NCBI GenBank assembly: GCA_013397865.1 | Contig: VZTI01003366.1 | Location: 686,460-750,459 of the forward strand | DNA: 64,000 bases | Reading direction: 5' to 3' | Source: Struthidea cinerea | Lineage: Eukaryota; Chordata; Aves; Passeriformes; Corcoracidae | Shown: piece by piece, positions 9,501-16,587 of the stretch | Layout: the number at the start of each line of letters is the position of its first letter | Numbering within the stretch: the first letter of the stretch is position 1 | The notes under the pieces: model-generated | Database searches by the model: none | What the model saw: the letters and a program-made list of their open reading frames with translations, nothing else | Told to the model about the DNA's origin: nothing | Made by a program: the position numbers and the translations under genes

Positions 9501-10544
9501 ATCGCCTTCCTCCCTTACTGGAGAGGTGCAGTCTTATCATTAGGAAGGACATCAGTTTTTCCCACTATTTGTACGAAACTCATGCCAAATCCTGAAGGCC
9601 TCTGTGCTTACAACCTTTGTGGCCCATTTTAACATGGCTGGGCTGGCACACGTACAGAAACATGAGCCAGCTGCTCACTCTGCTCTCAGATTCCCCACCC
9701 TGAGCGTGGGCCAGCTCCAACCCTAGCGACAGCCAGGACACCCAGACCAGGACACCCAGAGAGAGTGACAGAGCAGTGCTGGTGAAATGACATCACAGCC
9801 TGTCCTTGGGACTTGGTTGGGACCAAAACTCTTTTTAAAAATGTTGCTGTCAGTCTATTCCCATCTAACCAAGAGAAATGTCCTTCCAGTGTGACTCACA
9901 GCTTCTCTGGGTGGGCAGTGGTTTGTCCCACTGATTCACTCTCTCCTTCGTTTCCCTCTCCAGCACATGGTGCCATCCAGGGGCCAGCCGGTGAAAAGGG
10001 GGAGAGGGGCTATCCTGGACCCAAAGGTAAGGCTTGCCATCCTTTCCCTCTTCAGCCCTGTGATGCCCAGGAAGCAGCACTGTGACCACAGAGGTCACAG
10101 CACTGCTCGAGGTCACACCCTCTCACAGTGAAGGTGGCACCTTCCGGATCTCAGCCAAAACATTGTCCTGACTTGGTGTCCCTTCCCCTGGCCTATCCCT
10201 GTCTGTGGGTCACTTGTGCTCAAGGGCAAACTTGGTATTCTTGTTCCTTCAGGTGACCCTGGGCCAATGGGCCCACCAGGACGACAAGGGCACAGGGGAC
10301 CAAAAGGAGAGAAGGGAGAGAAAGGTAGGAACACGTGCCATCCCCAGGAGAGCAGGGTTTGACTATCAGGGAGTGGCACCAGCCCATCCCTCGGAATAGA
10401 AATGGAAAACACAGCCCCAGTTTTTTGTTTTGGATCTTTTGACTTTCTACATGAACTTTCCAGTTAACCCTACTGTTGACTTTCTTGTCCCCAGGTGAAC
10501 AAACGTATGTTGGTAGAAGAAAAAGAAGAAGCGTTGGTGTTTAA
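478..10544 (+). CDS. COL17A1: COL17A1, collagen XVII alpha-1 chain, 3' part (20 exons, C-terminal ectodomain)
   Basis: Collagen XVII (BP180) is a type II transmembrane collagen of hemidesmosomes that anchors basal keratinocytes to the basement membrane. Twenty exons were placed by GT/AG sites and frame: 478-531, 653-694, 1390-1452, 1607-1666, 2181-2207, 2295-2336, 2499-2555, 2933-2980, 3620-3733, 4001-4138, 4718-4801, 5477-5605, 6696-6785, 7321-7434, 7691-7843, 8619-9038, 9226-9366, 9964-10026, 10253-10324 and 10495-10544. They total 1961 nt: 2 nt completing a split codon, then 652 codons and TAA. Every junction is phase 1. Identity rests on exon-by-exon agreement with remembered human COL17A1, including the NVTADLMDFF and LDYNELA elements and the basic tail (human RRRRRSIAVKP, here RRKRRSVGV). 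The cytoplasmic, transmembrane and membrane-proximal NC16A parts lie before the window. Family assignment is near certain; single boundaries could be off by a few bases. Confidence 0.96.
653..694 (+). CDS. COL17A1: COL17A1 exon (19th from 3' end)
   Basis: A 42-nt exon between TTGTCTTCAG and GTAAGA. With the glycine split across the junction it reads GESVQGPPGPRGPPG, continuing the collagenous repeat after a short SVQ interruption. Confidence 0.92.
1390..1452 (+). CDS. COL17A1: COL17A1 exon (18th from 3' end)
   Basis: A 63-nt exon after TTTGCCTAG, donor GTAGGT. It reads GEGLPGPPGPPGRPGSSMS, so a Gly-X-Y block runs into a short serine-rich non-collagenous break. The preceding 695-bp intron holds nothing I recognise. 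Confidence 0.92.
1607..1666 (+). CDS. COL17A1: COL17A1 exon (17th from 3' end)
   Basis: A 60-nt exon after TTGAATTGCAG, donor GTGGGT. It encodes EAFLT followed by four uninterrupted triplets and a charged GPKGDQ. Confidence 0.92.
2181..2207 (+). CDS. COL17A1: COL17A1 exon (16th from 3' end), 27-nt micro-exon
   Basis: A nine-codon exon between CTGTTCACAG and GTAAGG, reading GERGPRGFTG across the junctions. 27 nt is a recurrent small collagen exon size, and frame is kept on both sides. The preceding 514-bp intron is featureless to me. Confidence 0.9.
2295..2336 (+). CDS. COL17A1: COL17A1 exon (15th from 3' end)
   Basis: A 42-nt exon after TCTCATGCAG, donor GTCAGT. It reads GEPGDPGLSAFSSHG, ending in a short non-collagenous LSAFSSH break. 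Confidence 0.9.
2499..2555 (+). CDS. COL17A1: COL17A1 exon (14th from 3' end)
   Basis: A 57-nt exon after CAACTGGCAG, donor GTGTAG. It encodes GERITIQ and then four collagen triplets ending GPKG. A CTTT repeat begins about 15 bp after the donor. Confidence 0.9.
2570..2588 (+). repeat. (CTTT)n microsatellite
   Basis: Five CTTT-type units directly followed by GGGGG, about 15 bp downstream of the COL17A1 donor at 2556. Confidence 0.8.
2933..2980 (+). CDS. COL17A1: COL17A1 exon (13th from 3' end)
   Basis: A 48-nt exon after CTCTTTTCCAG, donor GTAAGA. It reads GDAGVPGAPGIPGASRG, a collagen block lacking the usual GPP runs. Confidence 0.92.
3620..3733 (+). CDS. COL17A1: COL17A1 exon (12th from 3' end), Gly-X-Y block plus EIQQYITDYLKS element
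   Basis: A 114-nt exon after TTTCTGTAG, donor GTGAGT. A GSRQIQ lead is followed by five perfect triplets, then a non-collagenous tail ending EIQQYITDYLKS, whose serine codon is split A/GT at the junction. It is the first of a series of similarly built exons. The preceding 639-bp intron holds nothing recognised. Confidence 0.94.
4001..4138 (+). CDS. COL17A1: COL17A1 exon (11th from 3' end), LDYAELATRVMSYMTS element
   Basis: A 138-nt exon after TTCTACGTAG, donor GTAAGC. It encodes DNVRHYLTGAQ, a GPPGPPGPPG block and an amphipathic non-collagenous tail LDYAELATRVMSYMTS ending in the split serine. Confidence 0.94.
4718..4801 (+). CDS. COL17A1: COL17A1 exon (10th from 3' end), wholly non-collagenous
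   Basis: An 84-nt exon after CATTCCCACAG, donor GTGAGT. It has no Gly-X-Y repeat, only a serine-rich stretch (RYESFSSSVSTTS) and a hydrophobic ILYQELLDLLQ. In human the equivalent segment precedes the VRQYL element. The preceding intron is 579 bp. Confidence 0.92.
5477..5605 (+). CDS. COL17A1: COL17A1 exon (9th from 3' end), LDYDELTRRFISYLSS element
   Basis: A 129-nt exon after CATTTCTAG, donor GTAATG. It encodes EEIRQYLIGPRGPPGPPG, an imperfect GPGGDG end and LDYDELTRRFISYLSS. The order matches remembered human VRQYL, GPRGPPGPPG, LDYAEL. The preceding 675-bp intron holds nothing I recognise. Confidence 0.95.
6696..6785 (+). CDS. COL17A1: COL17A1 exon (8th from 3' end)
   Basis: A 90-nt exon after GATTTTGCAG, donor GTAAGC. 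It reads SGMSIGLPGPPGPPGTPG followed by VSYSDLTAYLRS. Human has SGISIGLPGPPGPPGLPG here, which supports no exon being missed in the preceding 1090-bp intron, the longest in this part of the gene. Confidence 0.95.
7321..7434 (+). CDS. COL17A1: COL17A1 exon (7th from 3' end)
   Basis: A 114-nt exon after GTGTCTTACAG, donor GTAAGC. It encodes SEFSGVVGPPGPAGPPG, further triplets and the tail LEDISAYLQS. Human SEFRGIVGPPG and VEDLSSYL correspond. Confidence 0.95.
7691..7843 (+). CDS. COL17A1: COL17A1 exon (6th from 3' end)
   Basis: A 153-nt exon after CTCTCTCAAG (an AAG acceptor), donor GTAAGG. It encodes VGYSSLSGVRGPPGPPG, more triplets, then SYADITHSDEFRSELIQYLK ending in the split serine. Human SDSFRSELISYLTS is equivalent. 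Confidence 0.94.
8619..9038 (+). CDS. COL17A1: COL17A1 large exon (5th from 3' end), Ser/Gly-rich non-collagenous domain
   Basis: A 420-nt exon after TATTTTGCAG, donor GTGAGT. It starts DEIRSYISGPPGPPG, continues to GPKGDSG and then leaves the collagen repeat for about 100 residues rich in Ser, Gly, His and Tyr. It closes with SLDYNELALRVSESLQS. Human has a comparably placed Ser/Gly-rich interruption of different sequence, followed by the conserved LDYNELAVRVSES. A 30-nt coding repeat lies at 8855-8914. Confidence 0.95.
8855..8914 (+). repeat. COL17A1: 30-bp coding tandem repeat in COL17A1
   Basis: Two in-frame 30-nt units encode ASVGSDGTYD and ASMGTDGSFD. Six of ten residues are identical and the differences are conservative. 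The repeat lies inside the Ser/Gly-rich interruption and suggests expansion by unit duplication. Confidence 0.8.
9226..9366 (+). CDS. COL17A1: COL17A1 exon (4th from 3' end), NVTADLMDFF element
   Basis: A 141-nt exon after AATTCTGCAG, donor GTAAGT. It encodes RGILQDLMSYTARGPAG, a GPPGPPGPPG block and ISKVFAAYGNVTADLMDFFR. The last part is nearly identical to human ISKVFSAYSNVTADLMDFF and keeps the Asn-Val-Thr N-glycosylation sequon. Confidence 0.96.
9733..9760 (+). repeat. 14-bp tandem duplication, intronic
   Basis: CCAGGACACCCAGA is present twice, head to tail and exact, in a COL17A1 intron. Confidence 0.85.
9964..10026 (+). CDS. COL17A1: COL17A1 exon (3rd from 3' end)
   Basis: A 63-nt exon after CCCTCTCCAG, donor GTAAGG. 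It reads THGAIQGPAGEKGERGYPG and GPKG. Human TYGAIQGPPGQKGEMG is equivalent. The preceding 597-bp intron contains a 14-bp tandem duplication at 9733-9760. Confidence 0.95.
10253..10324 (+). CDS. COL17A1: COL17A1 exon (2nd from 3' end)
   Basis: A 72-nt exon after TGTTCCTTCAG, donor GTAGGA. It encodes GDPGPMGPPGRQGHRGPKG followed by charged triplets ending GEKGEK. This is the last collagenous block. Confidence 0.95.
10495..10544 (+). CDS. COL17A1: COL17A1 terminal coding exon and stop
   Basis: The acceptor is CTTGTCCCCAG. The coding part reads GEQTYVGRRKRRSVGV and then TAA at 10542-10544. Human ends VYAGRRRRRSIAVKP, so the basic cluster is kept and the last two residues are absent here. The exon continues into the 3' UTR. 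Confidence 0.95.
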
Positions 10545-11205
10545 GGAAAGAGGTAGCTCAGTTCTGCACAGGGCAGCATTCCCTGCAGCCTGTAGAGAAT
10601 TAGCCTGAGTTTTCACTGCCTTAATGCTAAAACATCCTCACCGCTCAGCTGACCCTTTAGAGTTGATAGTTCAGATCTGAATGTCTCTTGTGTGTGTCCA
10701 GCATGGCCCTAGTGTGGGTGTTTGCTCCTGTTACTGATGTTTGGCTTCATGCCCCTGAGCTCCCAGGATGATGTCCTTGGGCTGACAAGGGTTTCCTGTC
10801 TCACCTAGTCCAGGCTTCTTGTGCTACTCCCAGATATGTAAAAACCTGGTTTTTTTAACAACTAGCCAACTAGGCAGCAAAAAGAAAAAACAGAAAACAA
10901 TCCCATCCTCACCAAATGCATGGTTGTCAGGGATCAGATGTAGCCCACAAGGCCTCGTGAGAAACCCTGGAACTAAGCTTGCACTGACTGCCCTGGGATT
11001 CCCTCTCCACAAGCTCTGCCAGCCCTAAGTGGAGCCCATTTATAGCAGCACACAGAGACAGACGCACAGGGACTGAACCGAAGCACTTTTGAACGTAATT
11101 TGTTTATCTTTTAAAAATATTTTTGTATTTTTTCTGGTTTTTTAAACACTGGTAAAAAATAATCATTAATGTAAACAGCCCAATTAAAGTGTGTTTTTAA
11201 CCCCA
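10545..11205 (+). other. COL17A1: COL17A1 3' UTR (end inferred)
   Basis: Non-coding sequence after the stop. No AATAAA is seen on the + strand before 11.2 kb. The best poly(A) signal is ATTAAA at 11183-11188, giving a UTR of about 660 nt. The cleavage position is inferred, not observed. Confidence 0.6.
11183..11188 (+). terminator. COL17A1: Candidate COL17A1 poly(A) signal (ATTAAA)
   Basis: ATTAAA, the commonest variant signal, is followed by GTGTGTTTTT and, about 40-70 bp on, a GT-rich stretch (GCAGGTTGTTGTGG) that could be the downstream element. Transcript data are needed to confirm it. Confidence 0.5.
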
Positions 11206-11444
11206 TCCCTGAACTATTCAGGACGGCTGTTCTGTGCTTGCAGGTTGTTGTGGGGCAGGGTGAGACACCTGAGACGGGTCTGAGGTACAATGGTAAATAC
11301 AATGGCACAACATTAAATACTTTTTATATTCAGTTATTTTAAACATTGTACATCGTCCCCTTCACTCAAACACTTGTACAAACCACTTGTATTTCATGCA
11401 AGTTTTCCATCAAGAAAACTGAGGCGATCTCAGCAAACTGTGAT

Positions 11445-11450
11445 TTTATT
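11445..11450 (-). terminator. SLK: Candidate distal SLK poly(A) signal (AATAAA)
   Basis: On the minus strand AATAAA is followed about 25-70 nt on by GT-rich sequence (GTGGTTTGTACAAGTG). It is immediately preceded by TGTAAATA, which matches the Pumilio site UGUANAUA. It lies about 260 bp from the COL17A1 signal on the other strand. Confidence 0.5.
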
Positions 11451-13601
11451 GTATTTACAGCAGAATTATTACAATATTCTACAGAAAGCCATGAAATCAA
11501 ATTACTTTGAAAAACAAGACAAAAAAAAATCCCAAAACTGTTGTATGGCTGCTACTGCAAGTTCACTTCCACGCACTGTACAGAGACCCTTAGCCAATTA
11601 TTCATCAATCTCATGATTTTTGGTTGCTTTCTGTAAGGCAAAAATAACTTGGTTTGCAGTTAACACAAAACATTCAACAAACTGCTGGGAGAACACAAGG
11701 CTGGCGGTGCCTCACGCGCGTTTTGTCACAGGATGCTCCTGCTCTGCTTTGGCTTCCTGACAGAAAATGGGGTGACAGTTCAACATTAGATGCCACTCAA
11801 TGTCCCTTTCTAGCTTCTGTTCTTTCCACCATTTTAGGACTGATTCTCATTACCAAAGAGGCTTTACCACGTAACTGTAATTGTGGAAGACTTTGTTAAA
11901 TCAGGGTAACCCTGGGCTCAGCCACTCCCTTCTGCTTTCACGACAGGGGAAGCACAAGAGCCCTTTCTCATGGGTTGGGCTGAGCATGTTTGTGCTTAAG
12001 GGCTTTTCCTCTGACACCACCGACTGCCTGAATGCCAGATGTGCAAAGGAGCTACAGAAACAAAGCACGAGGACTGAGCTGGAGAAAGGGGATGCAGAAC
12101 AAGTAAAAGTTCTGTAAAAGAAGCACCATAATTTCCTTTGTATTCTCCTTCCCTTTATCTGTTCTCATCTTTTGCAAGACTGAGAAATGATGGTGCATCC
12201 TGGCCTTGGCGTGCCTGTGAACAAGGAAGGTTAATTCTCTCTGATCTTACTTCAGCTGCTGTAAAGATGGCAGAGGTAGTCTGGGAATGGGAAATTTGCA
12301 TGGACACATCAATGCAAGGAAGTTTCAGAGATCCAGAAGTACAGATTTTGATGTAAAATGACCAGAGTGTAAATACTAACATAGAAAGCAGAGAACTTGT
12401 CTACACAGCGATGGTCCTAAACACTCCTCCCTGCCCTCTCCTCCAACCACCAGAAAGTCACTGTCCTCAATCTTGCCCGTCTTCCCCGCAGCAGATGAAC
12501 CAAGAAGCAGTAGATCAGTGGAAGCAACTAGCACTGAGCTTATTTGTACATTTCAGTTTTCAGCAAGGATGTATTTCTGAGGTTCTGGGAGCTGGAGCTG
12601 CACAGCAGCTCTGAAAGTCAGGCTGCCTAAAAGTGGACTCAAGTGCCTGAATTTAAAACACCTTATCTGAATCTTTCCTATACCAAAGCAAGCTTGAAAT
12701 ACCTGCAAGGCAGATAGTGTTTCAGCTGGAGAATCAACTTAAACTTCCTATGTGATACTGCTGTCACAAAAGACATGGTGCGACAAAAGCAATTTCATTG
12801 CTCCTTTGCTTAGCTCTGTCTTAAGTAAGGTGATACATTTCCAATTTTTAAGAAAAAGTCCTCTGGGACAGAAGAATAATTTCTTTAACTGTGTGATTTA
12901 TTAGATATTGAGTACCCATGAATGCAATTTTAGAAGAATATTAGCTTAAAAGATTACCTGGAAAAAAGGATGCAGCTCAGACTGAACATCAGTGTTTAAT
13001 GTGATGTGAAAAATCACTCTGAGTGAATGCTGCTGGTCAGGACAGTGCAGCCCTGCCACCCGGAAATGTGAATTCAGGTGCCAATTCAAATAAAGGTTTT
13101 CCTTCAGAAGGTGTTTATAAATCAGGACCCACACAATCAATCATAAGAATAACAACTTCAGTATCATATCTTTACATGCTGTATAGAGTTCTCATGTATA
13201 CACCAGAGACAGCAGAGTGCTTGGAGGAGGAAAATTTGTTTTATGGGAATCAGAGAGGATCAAATGCTGGAGTATTTCTTCTTCATAAAATAAGCAGCAA
13301 AGTTCCCCTGGATCTTCAGAAGATCAAGGGCTGCCCACAGCCCATTTTTCCCTGGGTTGGTAACCCTTCCTCAGCCAGCCCCACTCAGAGGAGCTGCAGC
13401 ATCTCCTAAAAACAGGGGTGGCAGGAGCACCCGAAGACCTTTAGCCCCAGATCTCCCTGGATGCCTTAAGCAGTGCCAAAATGCACTTTCAGAGCTCGGG
13501 AAGCACATGGTGAGAGGCTGGGGCCCTGTACGCAGGTTTTCTGTGAGGATCAGCTGTAAACACAGGAGAACAACCCACATACAGCACTGCAATCCAGAGA
13601 T

Positions 13602-13607
13602 TTATTG
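13602..13607 (-). terminator. SLK: Candidate alternative SLK poly(A) signal
   Basis: AATAAA on the minus strand inside the presumed 3' UTR. If used, it would shorten the UTR to about 2.8 kb. A similar hexamer lies at 12897-12902. There is no support beyond the hexamers. Confidence 0.3.
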
Positions 13608-16440
13608 CCTTTGCTCATTTTCCTGTGGACAGAATTTATAATGTAGTAAAACACAAAGTTGAGCAAATACTGATTTGTGGTCAGCTTTGGAAGAACGTGC
13701 AGGGACAATAAGATCTGCCAAACAGTAAGAATTTGTAAGTAAGTACATTGTTTTGGCTGCAGAAAACACACCTCACCACCCTGGAGATGAAGCTGCTAAC
13801 ATTCATTTGAGGGAGGTGACATGAGATAGTATTGAGATTGGATTTCGCATCTCAGGAAATGTCTTTTAGGGCTATGTGAGACTAAATTAATTTGAATTGA
13901 ATTTTCTGACACTGATACAATATTGTAACACCTCTCTCACGTTCTGCAACACTTAAACCCAATTTTATCAGTCCAGATGTCTTAAGTACCCATTCTAGTT
14001 CTTGTTATCACCCAGAAAACATATTTTCACGCTTGGTATCAATTCTCTGCCCAGTTCACAAGGCTGCAACTGCTTCAGAGAGCTCCCCACCTGGAGACCT
14101 GAGCAAGGCTTCCATCACCACATCCGATCCCTCCCTTCATCCCAGAGCTCAGTTACAGTTATTTGTGCAATTTACAATGAGATCAGATTGCAGGGCCTGT
14201 GTGAAAAGGCTTTTCAAATAAAAGATGTAAGAGATTCAGACAGAGGTAAACAGAATGCCAATATATATTAGCGAATTATCACTGAAACTACCGAAAACGT
14301 AAAGAGAAGATTATTAACATTACCCTGTGAGGATTTAAGGGGGATGAATGTAGACATAATCCAGAAGAGGAAATCTGCCTGCCCTGCCTACTCCCCAAGT
14401 AAAGCACTGAGCCTACGTCATACGAAATTGCAAACAAATTCTGTTAAATAGAGATAAAGATTATTTAATGTTATCTTAGTAACAATTTATGAAGGTGGAG
14501 CTTAAAAAGCAAAAGGTCTTCAAAGACTTTTTTCTCCCTACTGAACAAACAATTCAAAAAACTTTGCATTTAGCAACAGAGAACATTCTAGAGATATGGA
14601 GTGTGAATTTACAACAGTACACAATACACATTTATAATAACAATAAAATGCCAAAAATTAAGGCTAGCTATTAAAGTAATTATGCTATCAAAAAGCTACA
14701 AAATTTAAATTAAAACATGCATTTTCCAATTTTTTTTACTGTGCTGTAAATTAAGTGTCTTCATTGAGAAGGTATTGGTTCAATGTCCAAGGATTTGAGC
14801 ATCCAAGGTTTCAACCACAGCTGATTAAAGTCCTATGTTAATTTCTGAGTTCATTGCCATGCAGCAACACTGTTCCCATGAAATGAACGCCATGGAATGG
14901 GCACCAGTCACATGGTCAATGCAAGCAAGCAAGACAAAATGGGTGCAGTTGATGCCCAAAGAGATCAGAGAAAGTCAGGCCTCAAAAGACAGAAAGCAAA
15001 TACTATTTTACAAACGGAGCTCCAGCATACCCAAGTACAGCTTATACCACTGTCTTGATATGACTCAACCTCTCTCCACCAAAGGAGTGCAGCAAACATG
15101 ACCTAATACAGCTGTATTTCCCTACCCCGCTATAGGAGACACAGTTCAGATTTTCCACTGCAGTCAGGCAAATAACTTACGGTACATCTGTGAACTCGAA
15201 AAATAAAACCTGCCTATGTTAGTAGGTGGCAACACAAAAGCACAACACCCAGCTTCATAAAGGAGTTTGTCTACATATTTAACTTAAATCTTTCCTTAAA
15301 ATAAAATGACTAAAATAAAAAGAAAATGGAACCTAACACTTCTAGTGAAATCAGACTTTAGCCATGGTTATTTATAAATATGACCATCCACCTCCACTTC
15401 TGCGACGGAGTTTAAATGAACAGGCTTTGGTAAGAACAGAACAATGGCTCTACCCAGTCCAGGTACAGTTAGAGAAACCATGTGCATTTTGCACACCGCT
15501 TTCTAGAAAATACATTCTACAGTTTTTCAATTTGTAGAACTAACCACCTGTATGTAATAGCTAAGGAAAATAATAAACTGTGCATTTTAAAGTTAGCATT
15601 TCTTTCACCTTTACATATTTTAGTGCAAAATATTTTAGGGTGAGGATTTACAACAAAAATGGCAGTAGCAGCAAGAAATCTTGTTTTGTACACTAACAAC
15701 AACGCTAAGGAGTTTTGTGTTTTTAAATGACAAAACAGTATCCTGTTGCCAGGATCAGCATATCTAAGTGTTTCAGGCACTGTATTAATTAAACTAGCAC
15801 CCCATTTCATCATGGAACTAATGGACAAAACATGTCATGGTGATCAGCTCAGTTTAATTTATGCCAGAGGTTTCTTTTGAAAGAAGTTGCAAAGGCTTTT
15901 GCTTTTGCCAATTGCATTTAAACATAAGGGTTTGTTTTTCTGATTACTGGCATGTTCTTAGTAATTAGTTTCAGTCCTTGCCATGAAGACACTGCTCAAC
16001 ATTATGAAACTTTAAACCTCTCATGGCAGTTTCAATTGTGGAATTCTCTCGCGGAGAAATCTGATGCTTAAAAACACAGTAGCAGAACTAATATTACACC
16101 ATTTAAATGTTCAGATGAGAAACCATTTTTTTGTGATGAGAAAGAGCATAATTAATATTTCAGGCTTAAAGTCAAAACCGTAGGTAACGTACTTTTAGAA
16201 ATTGGGATAAAAAGCCCACTTAGTCTTGAAACATCTGAAGGACGTAACAATACCATTGTACACCAACACTTGCTTCGTTTCTTCTGTTCAGGGGAGTGAA
16301 GAAACCGCTCCTGACACTGATTGTCTCCACCGAAAACAAGATGCGCGAGGTCCCCGATGTTCATACGCCGCGGGTAAGTCGGGTTAGACTGTAAGGAGGG
16401 AGAATTCCAAACATGAAAAAACCTACAGCAGTTCCCAGAG

Positions 16441-16587
16441 TTACGACCCAGTGGAGTGAAGGCTGGGGATTGGGTAGAATTTGGAAATCCGGCTTTGTGT
16501 TGAAGGATTAAGGCATTCGGATTCTCCAGTCATTTTAAAGAAAACTTCCTGTTCCTGCAGTTTTCTGGCAAATTCTTCTTCCAGCAT
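16441..16587 (-). CDS. SLK: SLK exon 19, C-terminus and stop
   Basis: Acceptor TGGTTTTAG. It encodes residues 1197-1244, starting MLEEEFARKLQEQEVFFKMT and ending SKFYPIPSLHSTGS, then TAA at 16441-16443. Human starts TLEEEFARKL and has the same end, from memory. Confidence 0.97.
   Translation of the reverse strand: MLEEEFARKLQEQEVFFKMTGESECLNPSTQSRISKFYPIPSLHSTGS

Larger units (their letters stand above)
532..10494 (+). other. COL17A1: COL17A1 introns in the window
   Basis: Nineteen introns separate the exons. Those above 300 bp are 695-1389, 1667-2180, 2556-2932, 2981-3619, 4139-4717, 4802-5476, 5606-6695, 6786-7320, 7844-8618 and 9367-9963. I saw no Gly-X-Y coding stretch with splice sites in them, no recognisable transposon and no RNA gene. 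Short open frames in them are read-throughs of neighbouring exons or chance. Average intron size is small, as expected for a bird. Confidence 0.8.
11425..16440 (-). other. SLK: SLK 3' UTR (end inferred)
   Basis: About 5 kb of sequence after the SLK stop, AT-rich, with no splice-bounded coding segment on either strand. Human SLK also has a 3' UTR of several kilobases. Minus-strand AATAAA signals are seen at 11445-11450 (taken as distal), 12897-12902 and 13602-13607, so shorter alternative ends are possible. A GC-richer patch lies near 13350-13560. The region has many stop codons in all frames. Confidence 0.6.
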
